DNA of 64,000 nucleotides from Dermatemys mawii (lineage: Eukaryota; Chordata; Testudines; Dermatemydidae). Each line of letters starts with the position of its first letter. Position 1 is the first letter of the stretch. Shown one piece after another: positions 1-9,791 of this stretch. Made by a program: the position numbers and the translations under genes. The notes below the pieces were generated by a model, which was not told where the DNA came from, did not search any database, and saw only the letters and a list, made by a program, of their open reading frames with translations. Location: positions 16,474,281-16,538,280 of the forward strand of contig ML677365.1 in assembly GCA_007922305.1 (NCBI GenBank), in the 5' to 3' direction.

Positions 1-589
1 TATAATTCAACCACAGAGCCTGAAACAGCAATACAAACAAGAACCAACCAGCTGAATAACAATACTGAGTAATATGTTTGCCATAAATCATAATTAGTAT
101 GATTAAAGTTGCCTTATTTCTTTATACAATTTGGTAGCTGACAAAATATTAGATAGATGGTTTCCTATAAAATCTTCTGTTTTTGTGCACTTTCAAAAGG
201 CCTTTTGGAAAAATACTTATGAATGATGTGAAGTAATGATAAGCGATCTAGCTGATTAAAAACAAGGAGTCATTTTCTTATCTGGAAATGTGTTCAAGGC
301 ATCTGTGGAGTAACATTTCCTAGGACTGAATCACATTAATTGCTACTGATAATGTGAATTAATGAGTCTGAATTTTTCCAGACAAGAAGTGAACTAAGCA
401 TTTTACCAGGGACACCAGTTTATACAAATCTGACTACTATATTACAAATTTAAAATCCTGATGTACTTTACAGTAAATCTTGCACTCTAGTCTCTGTTTT
501 TATTATCATTCGTGTTAAATTGGACTCATTGGACTAAACTCATTCCTAGTGTAACACCACTGAAGTCAGTGGAGTAACACCAGGGATAG
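1..589. other. AT-rich non-coding stretch
   Basis: No reading frame of note, no RNA gene and no clear repeat end. The last 50 bases contain a short self-complementary segment of the type 'gtaacaccactgaagtcagt', seen in degraded palindromic miniature transposons elsewhere in the window. Confidence 0.5.
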
Positions 590-1020
590 GATGACCATAT
601 TTCTGAAAGAGAAAGTGGGACATCCCCAGCTACTCGCCAGAGGGCCATCCCCCACTCCACGCAAGGCTTTTGCCCTGGCTGGAACCCTGCCTCTCCCACA
701 CTCCAGTGAGGATATTGCCTGCGGCTAGATCCCTGCCAGAGGGGACCCCTCAGTATGTTGGATGTTTCTGGTATGTTTTTATGTAATGTCCATCTTGGAT
801 TTATAAAAGAACAGTTAAGCCTCCATACAGGACACCCTTCTTCTCAGAGGATTTGGCATCCTTCAAGCCTTTTTCAAATCAAGACAGGAAAGGCTAGGGC
901 AGTTAAGCCATGTGGCAGCTGTAATCTGCCTAGTAACCGCAAGTTATTTAAGGGTGGCGCACCTCTTATACAGGGCTGTCCATCCGAGTGGCAGCCAGTG
1001 TCCCATAAGATCAGCTAAGC
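590..1020. repeat. Possible diverged interspersed repeat
   Basis: The stretch opens with 'ggatgaccatatttc', which resembles the end of a common turtle repeat. It continues through GC-richer sequence unlike its AT-rich flanks. No matching second end or target duplication was found. The 87-codon frame starting at 755 has no recognisable motif and is taken as chance. Confidence 0.25.
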
Positions 1021-1754
1021 TGCTAGGAGACTCCTAGAGGGATCGGGATTCATAGGACTTTAGACTCTTGGTCCCATTAACACTTGCACACAACCGCTAC
1101 ATCACATTAGTTGTGCACATACACATACTTGACTATGAGGTCAAGCAGAGACTGCGAGGTCAAGCACAGAAGACCTACCTGAGAGGAGAAGACCTGGCCA
1201 GAGGGAGAATACCTACTTTTTGAGTTCCTGTCCAGCGCCCCGATTATCAATGTTGTTTGTGTCGGTATCCTGAGTCCTTGTCATTGTGTCCATGTTGTCA
1301 GATATGGTACTATAATACCCATTGTGGTTTACCTCTGTTTTACACTCATAGTTTTAGGGATTTATGGTCTCTGAGCTTCCCCTCTGGTACCTGTTAACAA
1401 CCAAGTGTGTTTGCTTACCTTTTGTTATCACCTGAAGAGGTCCTTGCCTAGCTTGTTGACTAGTTGCATAATAAATGTTCTCTGTGTTACACTTTATTCT
1501 GCCTCTGTCTTAATAGCTCACCCAATGATAGATGCGGGAGGGGGTAGGATCTTTAGACACACCATCTTCGGATCTGTGCAGGCCAAAGTTACATCTGCTT
1601 CAGGCTATCAAGGGGGCGGTCAGCCCGAGGCTGGTACTCTGCTGCTCCCCTCCCCATGCTGGAAGGCTGCCTCCACTCCCAAGCTCTGCCTCCCCTGCTC
1701 TTGGGGGCTGGCATCTCTGCTTGCCTACTCCCCACCCATGTTCCTCTAACCCCT
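1021..1754. other. Unassigned sequence, possibly an old LTR
   Basis: There is no supported gene. A polyadenylation-like AATAAA lies near 1471, followed by T/G-rich sequence, which is the arrangement of an LTR R/U5 region. I could not find a pair of TG...CA ends or a duplicated target. The overlapping short frames at 1405-1806 on both strands look like chance. Confidence 0.25.
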
Positions 1755-1925
1755 GCCACCCACTTTTTTGACAAAGGTGGGCATTTGTCCCATTTGTTCT
1801 TGCCAACTGATCAAGTCAGCAAGAGCAAACAGGACAAATGAAAAAAAAAAAGTTGGGATGGCCAGGACAGGGCTTAAAAAGGGACTGTTCCAGCCAAAAC
1901 GGGATGTACAGCCACCCAAACCAGG
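1755..1925. repeat. Repeat fragment with a short hairpin (1782-1840)
   Basis: The sequence 'catttgtcccatttgttctt' on the left is nearly the reverse complement of the segment ending 'gcaaacaggacaaatg' at 1840. It is followed by an A-tract and by 'gttccagccaaaacgggatg'. I recall this as part of a dispersed turtle repeat. The hairpin is read directly; the family assignment is memory. Confidence 0.4.
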
Positions 1926-2540
1926 AATTAATTTGACCCTTCATTGTAAGAAGTGTGAAATGTAATAACTAGAATATAGATCTGGTTTCACTGTTATAGG
2001 CTTGATTTCACTTTTATTATGTCTACATCTGAAGAAAAGAAGTTGAAAGAAATTTTGTAGTTGTGGATACTAGAGGCAGAGGGAGGAGTAGGGATTGCTT
2101 CCTGAACAGCCACAAATATGTACAGAGACAAGGTGGATAAGGCAATATCTTTTATTGGACCAACTCTCTCACCAACAGAAGTGCATCCAAAAACAGATAT
2201 TTCCTCATCTATCTTATCTCTCTAATATCCTGGAACCGACACAGCTACAGCAACATTATATACACACAGTTCTATTCAGGTCTCAGCTCAGACCTGGAAA
2301 GGCCATCTTTTTCAGGGATTCTATCAGATTCATTTTTCATAACAACTTCTTTGACATCTTCTCAACAGATACTTCCTAGCTTCTGTGGGGTGAGACTGCG
2401 ATGTCTAGACTTTTGTCCATTAGGAATTCAGTTGAGAAGACCAACATAACCCTTGCTTGGGGTCTTAAAGATGTCTTGCAAAGGAAAACAAACTTGGGTT
2501 TGGGCTCCCTGCCCCAAATTCAGGTGTTTATAAAAGGCTA
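1926..2540. other. No gene seen
   Basis: AT-rich sequence with short frames only (94 and 88 codons at 2095-2379 and 2401-2667). Neither has a domain-like pattern, and the second runs into the palindrome that follows. Confidence 0.4.
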
Positions 2541-2783
2541 TTTTAAAAGCATTTTTAATGTTTATTTGTTTTTTACATTAACAATAATTCAGTTCCTGTG
2601 TGCTCTGGAACACTCTTTGGACAATCAGAGAACCAGAAGGATCAGAGTCACTTCCCATCTCATTTAATCAGGTGCTGCTCTGATCCTACTCGTGTTCTGG
2701 TTATCCAAAGAGTGTTCCAGAGCACACAAGAACTGAATTATTATTACTGTAAAAATAAATAAACTTTAAAAATGCTTTAAAAA
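2541..2783. repeat. Long near-perfect palindrome (probable MITE)
   Basis: Two arms of about 105 bp (2541-2647 and 2678-2783) are near-perfect reverse complements around a roughly 30-bp loop. The left arm contains 'gtgctctggaacactctttg' and the right arm its complement, 'caaagagtgttccagagcac'. Both outer ends are 'ttttaaa(a)gcattttt'. The transcript would fold into a long double-stranded hairpin. The simplest reading is a non-autonomous palindromic DNA transposon. No unambiguous target duplication was seen, so the superfamily is unknown. Confidence 0.75.
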
Positions 2784-3313
2784 AGCGCACTGTGATGTTT
2801 CACTCCATATTCTTTATGAAAATATTCTTACGATATGAATATGACATAATTGAGATGTTCTTTATGCAAGATGGCTCATGTACGGCACCACAGGAAAGGT
2901 TATGATTTACTGAATGCGTTTATTCAATTTGTAAGTATGCATCATTTTTGTGTCTGAAGTTAGGAATATTGACCATGTGTCTATTTCGAGTGTGCTACAT
3001 TGAATGAGGCTAAACAATGTTAGTGGCTTATTGAAGAAATGCACACAAGCATAAGAATTACCCCATGATCTGTGTGCAATAGCCCTACACAATGGGAACT
3101 GTTTTGACCCTGGTCACAGCAAAAAAGCTTTCCAGTAAGTTGTGGGAAGATATAAAAGAGGAACAATGACAACATGAAGGGGCCTCACTCTCCCTACCAC
3201 AACACACCTGAAAACACTTGAGGAACAAAGACTGAACTGTGAGAAGTGATGGTCCCAGGCTAAGATCTTTAGCCTGTGTAAGAAAACCTGGGAAAACCAA
3301 GACAACTTGTGCC
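2784..3313. other. No gene seen; downstream flank of gypsy relic
   Basis: AT-rich sequence. The part next to 3313 may be the continuation of the minus-strand retrotransposon relic, because its frame simply runs into a stop at 3314. I could not recognise further pol domains in it. Confidence 0.35.
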
Positions 3314-4275
3314 TTAAGAATCTGTCAGCCTGTTTACCACTCGCTGGCTCCTGCAGTTCAGAATACCTCCAGGGCTAGTCAGAAGTGTGTTAGGTGATTT
3401 CAGCTCTGGGAGGGGTTGAAGGTGATTGCAAGTCCCTGCTGAGATGACTGTAACAACAGGTCCTGAGTCAACTTTAAAGTCAGTAGTCTTGATGTGAATA
3501 TTCAATTTCACTCTCCAGGCTGGTTCTGTGTTGTCACAAGTTCTAGATGCCAGAAACAATGGCTCTTGATTGTCTATAATATTAATCAACTCCCCAACTG
3601 CTTTAGTTTGGCAAACAGCTGCAAAATGTCCATATTTTGTACATTTATTACACCTTCTTCTTCTGGCTGGACGTGCATCATCATTCTGGATATGACTTTT
3701 TCCACAAATTGGGCATGTAGGCTGGAATTTATCCCTCTTAACCTCAGGGGTCTTATTATAATGGCTTTTAACAGTCACGCTGAGTTTCTTCACAGCTTCT
3801 AAGATAGTTGCTTGTTTTTCATAGCTGGTCACTGGTTCTTGGTTTTTCTGTCTTATCAGCTCAGACTGCTTTGCTGTTTGAATAGCTGTGTCTATTGTTA
3901 AGTCTGTCTTCAGTTGTAACTATTGTGAAAGATTTTTATTTGTTAATCCAATAACCAGCCTGTTTCTGATATTTTCATCAGAAACATATTTACATTTTTC
4001 TCTTATAAAACATTCAACATTTCCTCCTTATTCTTGAATTCTTTGATGGAAATATGCTGTTTCATAAACCACATTTCTCTGAGATATAAAATCTGCCTCA
4101 AACTTACATAGCCAGAGCCTTTTCATAGTCATCTTTGTGTCTGTCTTCCGTAAAGTCAAAGAATTTAAAGACATGTTCTCTCTGCTTCCTCTTAGCATAA
4201 ATTAAAGATGATATCTGTATATCTCCAGTTTCTTTGTGGAGTTTGTTTGCAATTCACTGCCACGTAATGGCTGAA
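3314..4275 (-). pseudogene. Ty3/gypsy-like gag and protease relic
   Basis: This is a decayed retrotransposon gag with the start of the aspartic protease, read on the minus strand. In order it shows: a gag-like segment ending 'ENIRNRLVIGLTNKNLSQ' (about 3900-4000), which matches the conserved R-D-R-L-V-x-G-I block of gypsy gag; a CPICGKSH motif; a classical CCHC zinc knuckle (C-x2-C-x4-H-x4-C, 'CNKCTKYGHFAAVC'); and a protease active-site segment 'KVDSGPVVTVIS' with the D-S-G triad. The last 172 codons (3314-3832) are open. Upstream there is an in-frame TAG after NKNLSQ and at least one frameshift, so the gene is dead. Reverse transcriptase and integrase are absent. The zinc knuckle plus protease order is typical of the gypsy family often annotated as K02A2.6-like. 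Confidence 0.8.
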
Positions 4276-4320
4276 CAGTCTAATACAATGTAATGTTCTA
4301 TTACGCCAAGGTCAGTCTAT

Positions 4321-4602
4321 AAGGGTATGTTTACACTGGAGTTAAGGAGACATGGCACAGCTGCAGCTGGTCTGAATCAGCTGACTTGGCCTTGTGGGGC
4401 TTTGGCTGAGGTTCTAAAAATTGCTGTATAGATGCTCTGACTTGGGATTGAGCCCTGGCTCTGGGACTCTCCTGCCTTGGGCTCTGGCCCAAGTCCAAAT
4501 ATCTACACAAGAGTTTTACAGCCTGCAGCTCAAGCCCTGTGAACCTGAGTCAGCTGATCAGGGCCAGGTGCAGACATTTAATTGCCATGTAGATGTACCC
4601 TA
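4321..4602. mobile_element. Miniature inverted-repeat transposon
   Basis: The left end 'agggtatgtttacactg' and the right end 'catgtagatgtaccct' are imperfect inverted repeats. The interior is also loosely palindromic, with 'gcagctggtctgaatcagct' near the left and related sequence near the right. It has no coding capacity; the 60-codon frame inside is chance. Interior similarity suggests the same family as 12525-12815. Confidence 0.65.
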
Positions 4603-5420
4603 AGAGGTTCCAGATCTTAGCAGACAGCAGAAGGTTCATACATTCAGTTCCCAGCTGCAGCTAGACTTCATCTTTGAAGTTCTTTGCACTCCTGATATTT
4701 TCAATTTTCTTTACATTCACTTGGAGGACTCAAGACTGATTCAAAACTGCTTTTACTCTTCTGGATCTTCCTAATCAATTTGCCCACATTGACCCTAATC
4801 TATTGGCTTGTATCACCACCTGATTCAGCTTACTAACCAACTGCCAAATCTCAATCACTAGGTCACCAGCATTCATCTCCTTATTCATGTCTCCAAACTC
4901 TCTCCTTCACTGACCCCCCCGCCTCCACAACCTACTCCCCCTTCACCATCTTTTTGTCTTTCTTTACATTCTGCCTTCTTGACTCTTATCCTCCAAGTTC
5001 TGCTCAAACAAAAGGGAACAGAAATAAAACAAAATGTGGTAATTTTGTTTTTATGTAACAGTTACGGGCTTGATGCTCTGTGTATGTATTATCTGTCTGT
5101 ATAAAGAAAGTATTAATTGGATTTAGGGAAGGAAATGGCCTGGATTTAAATATTAGAAACTGTTGGACCTTTTAAAATATTTTGAATAACTGCTATTGAC
5201 TTGATCCACCTTCTTCTAAATTTATAATATAAGTAAAATAGGATGAAAGGACTTGTATTCTTCTTGAATATTAATGTCTCAATACAAATATATGTAAAAT
5301 AACAAACAAAAGCTAATACTAGCAGACTATCAAAAACATGCATTACAACCAAAAGCAATACATGGTTATGTCTGTATAGTCCTTAGTTAGTTGTTCTCTT
5401 TCATCTTATTACTTTATTTA
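4603..5420. other. No gene seen
   Basis: Mixed AT-rich and C-rich sequence with no supported feature. A pyrimidine-rich run lies around 4910-4990. Confidence 0.4.
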
Positions 5421-5608
5421 GGCCCTGAATCTGCAAACACACATACAAGTAACTCTACACAGGGGAAAAGTACCATTGAATGTTGTGATTGTAACCACAA
5501 TTAGACTACTCCCTGTGTAAATGGCTGCAGCACTGGGGACTGAGGTGTCAATGGGACTACTCACAATGTATAAAGTTAAGCACGTATAAATCTGCAGGAT
5601 CAGGGCCT
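5421..5608. mobile_element. Palindromic MITE, 'ggccctgaatctgca' family
   Basis: It starts 'ggccctgaatctgcaaacac' and ends 'ctgcaggatcagggcc', which are inverted repeats. The interior has the alternating 'gtaactctac ... gggactactcacaatg' pattern of this palindromic family. Related fragments are at 22983-23075 and 24178-24250. It is followed by 'gtaagctcttcagggcaagg', a typical SINE/LINE 3' tail fragment (5612-5660). Confidence 0.65.
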
Positions 5609-5882
5609 TAAACTGTAAGCTCTTCAGGGCAAGGCATATGTGTTCTATTTGTCTTTAAGGTGTATTATATACACAAAAATATAATCTGTGACATTTGTCA
5701 CGGAGCCGCTATCAAGGTTATGTTTTCCATGTAAAAATACATTTCTCTCTAATATTTTCCATTAGATCATGCCATAGCCCCTGGATATACTTTCAAAAAG
5801 CAGCCAACTTTCAGAGGCCACCCTACCTTTTGGCAGACCGGACAGCTGCCGAGGATGGCAGATTTTTGGCTGACTGCCTTGG

Positions 5883-6034
5883 ATGGCAGATTTGACCCAG
5901 AAACCCCTCCATCATGACAAAGGGGCAGCCAGGCCAAATTTGAGTGGCATTCTGAGCTCACGTACCAGGTTGCAATGGCACTCACTAAATTTGGCCTGGC
6001 TATCCTTCTGTCATGGCCAGGCCACATCTGCCAT
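5883..6034. repeat. Imperfect palindrome (MITE-like)
   Basis: The outer ends are 'atggcaga' and 'tctgccat'. Inside, 'cagccaggccaaatttgagt' pairs with 'actaaatttggcctggctat'. Arms of about 70 bp surround a short loop. The 108-codon minus-strand frame over this region (5767-6093) is a by-product of the repeat. Confidence 0.55.
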
Positions 6035-6989
6035 CCCTGGACCCATGAAGAAGGGGGAAGCACACTGAAGTTTTGCCTACAGCAGCAGACCATCTTGAGT
6101 GGCCTCTGTGCACAGAGAAGTCCATTGCTAATTCTTTACAGAATGGCAGCTGGGGTTTATGCTAAAGGGAGAAGAGGAGAATTGGTGTTTTAAAGAAATA
6201 TGTGGGAGGACCCAATGCTATCTCCACATACTTGCTGTAAGAACTGGTTTCTCTTTGCTCCAGGAGCTATGAGCTCATGTCTCAACAGGGGAAAACAGAT
6301 GTTTAGATGAAAAGAGAGGAAAAAAAGAGAAGCAGGAATACATCTAAGTTCCTTTGGCTAATATTCAGGTGTTCCACCAGCTGAGCTGATGGATCACATG
6401 GAGAGACAGATTCTTTTTGCAGCTAGATGCTACTCCTATATCTGTAAACAACAACAAAACAAAATTAGCTCCCTACCATGTTCTTTGTTTGGTTTGGACT
6501 ATGCTTAGTTATATCAGACTTCAGCTGGATTATTATGAAAAGGGTAAAAGCTGATGACAATTAAAGAGGATTGTACCTTTTACCATAGAGAAGGAGGTTG
6601 TGAATACTGTCAAATGACAATGGTAAAGAACTGAAGGCTTTCTTATAAGGAACAAGGAAGCTCATTAGAATAAGGAAGAGAATATTATCACTGAAGCTAC
6701 ACTGTCTCTCTTTTGCTTCTGAACCAATTTTAAATTTATCAACACTATTGCAAATCTTGACACTAAGGGCCTGATCCTTCAATGTCCATAGTCATTTCTG
6801 TCTGTGCAAAGAGGTAGCATTTTGCATTCACTTTGCACAAGTGTCAATGACTACTCAAGGTGAAAGGCAGCGGTGATTCAAGTCTCTTCATGAATGCTGT
6901 GTCTGGACACAGATGTCAAGAAATTGATCTGGACATGGCAGTGAATGAGGACAGACAGCAATGGATTTTAAGAGACAGGCCCTAATTTT
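6035..6989. other. No gene seen
   Basis: Non-coding, AT-rich. The segment 6770-6960 opens with 'gggcctgatccttcaatg', resembling one end of the ggcctgatcc MITE family, but no partner end is clear. Confidence 0.4.
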
Positions 6990-8910
6990 ATTATACTTAA
7001 CACAGGGGTGGGGGGCTACACCCAGACTCTCATATACCAGGCACTTTAAGTGGTTCTGGTGCAGGGGTTATAGGAATCCTATTATATAACCTATAACTTG
7101 GGGTAGACTCTCCTCAGCCTCAGCCCTTAGGACTCAGCTCACTCTTCTGAATTGTTTTGCTCCCCACCCTTCAAGGCGGACTGAGGGTACTGAAGGGGGG
7201 ACCTTGGCCTCTGACGGCCATAAGGGCTATCACATGGTCAAAAGGCCTATGAGCAAAATCCTAAGTGTTTTTACTTCTGGGGACTATTGCTTTTAGCCTT
7301 TTAACTGCACTAGAAACTGGCCTCAAGTTGCAACAGCTAACATCCCTACCAAGTACTAACACTAATTACTAAATCATCTTGCCATTTAACCTACCTGTGC
7401 CTTCGGGACGCTGAACGGAAGGTAAACACCCACTGCCAATTTGGCCTCAATGGGAAGAAAACACTCCTTCCTGATCCCTATTAGAGGGATTAGTCCTTCA
7501 TCCACTCACTTCCTTGGTCCTTCTCGCATGAACAGAGAGCAACAATACCCGAAGTCCAAAGGTACAAACAATTCAATGTTTATTGGGGTGAATGAACTTC
7601 CAGCAAGCAATGATTCCAATTTCCTTCCTTAGTGTTCCCCTTCACAGCTCTGATACCACAGAGCCTTGCCTGTGTCCCTGTCCCCATTCCCTCCATCCCC
7701 GGTTAACGAAACATGATTCCAATTCCCCTGTTCCCATTCCCATTCCCCTCACTTACTTCCTGATTGACTGCAGACTATATAGTAAAACTTGAGTTCTGCT
7801 TAGCTATACCTTAACCAATCATTTCATTGAAATTTAACTAACCAATCCTAACATATTGTAACATAATTATCTAACCAATTATATCCCACCACCTTAACTG
7901 GTTTACACCCAATAAAATTAATTATACAGCAGACAAAAACAATCACAGAACCAGATAGAGGTTACACAGACAAAAAATTGGGAAGTGGAGACCATAGTGA
8001 TAGAACAACAAAGAAATGAGGATTTTACACTCCAGCTGTTGATAAATGAGTTCTTGCCAGACAGGATGCTATCAAAGTAAGTTTTCTTTAAATCTTTTAG
8101 GTTCTTTTCTTTCAGAGTGAGAGAAGGCCTTATACAGGCAGACAGTGATTTTGATTCTTTCTTTTACATCTTTATAACTAGCTAAGTGACAGGAACACAC
8201 CTAAATTCTTAGACCTTAGTATAGACCTTTACAGACAGGGCTGAATATCTATATCAGGGATTGGCAACCTTTCAGAAGTGGTGTGCCGAGTCTTCATTTA
8301 TTCACTCTAATTTAAGGTTTCACATGCCAGTAATACATTTTAACATTTTTAAGAAAGTGTCTTTCTGTAAGTCTATAATATATAACTAAATGTATATAAA
8401 GTTAATAAAGTTTTTAAAATGTTTAAGAAGCTTCATTTAAAATTAGATTAAAATGCAGGGCCCCATGGACCATTGGCCAGGACCCAGGCAGTGTGAGTGC
8501 CACTGAAAATCATCTCACATGCTGCCTTTGGCATGTGTGCCATGGGTTGCCTACCCCTGATCTATATCCTAACAACCCCCCAAACAGGCAATTGGTTAGA
8601 TCCACAGCATCTACAAAACATAACTCTGGACATATAGTTTCAGAGATGGGGACAGATAGCTGAAATGGAGCAAGAGGCTCCTCAGGATCAAGAAGGGGGT
8701 TTAAATTAATGAAACTGAAGAACAAAGAACCAGTCAGTTCCCCCACCTTCTCTGGCTGGCCAGTGGATGGGTAGAGCTTCCAGAGGAAAAGGTCAACCCC
8801 TACATGCCCTTGTGAGTGCTCTCCTCCTCTCCCCTTTCTACTGGAGATGCCCCAGTCACTACTGGTCCCATCAAGTTTCCCGCCTGTGGAGGTAGGTGGG
8901 TGCCATAAGC
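6990..8910. repeat. Unnamed long dispersed repeat, copy A
   Basis: The left part (about 6990-7560) and the far right part (about 8800-8910) match 28330-29175. Shared landmarks, in the same order, are 'ataccaggca', 'ctctcctcagcctc', 'actgccaatttg' followed by 'ccttcct.atc', and the closing 'cccatcaa...ccc' with 'ggtgggtgcc'. Copy A is longer than copy B and is split by the hAT element at 8255-8559. An LTR retroelement is the likeliest source, but I did not find TG...CA ends. Confidence 0.5.
8255..8559. mobile_element. hAT miniature element with 8-bp target duplication
   Basis: It begins 'cagggattggcaacct' and ends 'ggttgcctacccctg', which are terminal inverted repeats fitting the hAT end rule (CAGGG). 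It is flanked by a perfect 8-bp duplication ATCTATAT at 8247-8254 and 8560-8567. The element is 305 bp with no coding capacity, so it must have been moved by a transposase encoded elsewhere. It sits inside copy A of the unnamed repeat and is therefore younger than that repeat. Confidence 0.9.
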
Positions 8911-8911
8911 A

Positions 8912-9690
8912 TTACTTACCCATAAATGGGATCTCTCATATTCATTTGCATCAAAAGACACACTTTTAGCTTACATTTGCTGCATGTGTTTCTGCCAGGT
9001 GGCCAGATCTCATCTGGTCTGAAATCTCCCATGCTGCACCTACCACATTTCTGCCCAGAGAACTCCATGCTCTTCAGGAGGTCTTTTCATGGCTCTTTTC
9101 TCTTTCCCATGGATAGTTTTTCTTTTCTACTTCTTGCATCATGCCTTCCTCACTTTCTTGTAGGGGGACTTGCGTGTTCACTTTCTCCAGCTGCTGTGAC
9201 AGTTGCACTGCCTGTTCCAGAATTACCTGAGATATTAACAGCAATTATTCTCAAAATTCCTTGTTTTAAATCTCAACTTCTAGATGAACTTATGCATTCA
9301 TCCTTACTGACACCAACAGCACAATGGTCTGCTTGTTCATAAAGGGCCCTTTGAAAGTCTTCCAAGTTTTCTCTGGCCTTCACTCTGCATCCTTCGTTCA
9401 TTTGTGTTTATGTTTAGGAATGATATACACCATATTTTGCAGAATGACGTATTCTTTGTTCTTCTCTCCTTCCTCAGCGAAGGCAAATGGTTTATAAATA
9501 TTTTCATCTTCACTCTCCGTTGAGTAAATGAGTTGGCTGGCCTGTGCTTTACCACTCTGTGTGTCACTCTTCACTGCAGTTTAGAATCCAGTGCAGCAGG
9601 CCTTTCTCTCAGGCCAGCCTATTAATTTATCAAACTGAAAGTCCCCTGAAGGATTGCAAGTTGGTGTTTTCTGTTCCTCTTATATATGCT
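8912..9690 (-). pseudogene. Unrecognised coding relic with CxxC...CxxC motif
   Basis: I do not recognise this gene. The minus strand reads as protein-like sequence in two frames. Segment 1 (about 9690-9400) includes 'GDFQFDKLIGWPERKACC' and the acidic 'STESEDENIYKPFAFAEEG'. Segment 2 (about 9410-8912) includes 'ENLEDFQRALYEQADHCAVG' and, at 9047-8973, a probable zinc-binding pattern C-x2-C-x17-C-x2-C with 'DEIWPPGR' between the pairs. Three in-frame stops in segment 2 are all TGA, as expected if CpG-containing Arg codons (CGA) decayed. One TAA lies in segment 1, and a frameshift joins the two. The frame ends at TAA overlapping a GTAAGT splice-donor-like site (8914-8919). Solo LTR 1 inserted about 100 bp upstream. 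It may be a retroelement ORF or an old processed gene. Confidence 0.4.
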
Positions 9691-9791
9691 CGCTCAAAAT
9701 GAGACAGTGTCTGACACAACATAATGTGGTAGTGGTAAAAAAAAAGAATCCCAGAAAGTCACTTCCTTGTGGCTTTATTTGAATATAGAAG

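Noticed and set aside
2401..2667. 88-codon frame in the long hairpin
   Set aside because: It is within a palindromic repeat; hairpin structure explains the sequence better than coding.
8926..9342. 138-codon plus-strand frame
   Set aside because: The opposite strand has the better protein pattern (paired CxxC and CpG-decay stops). This frame shows no motif.
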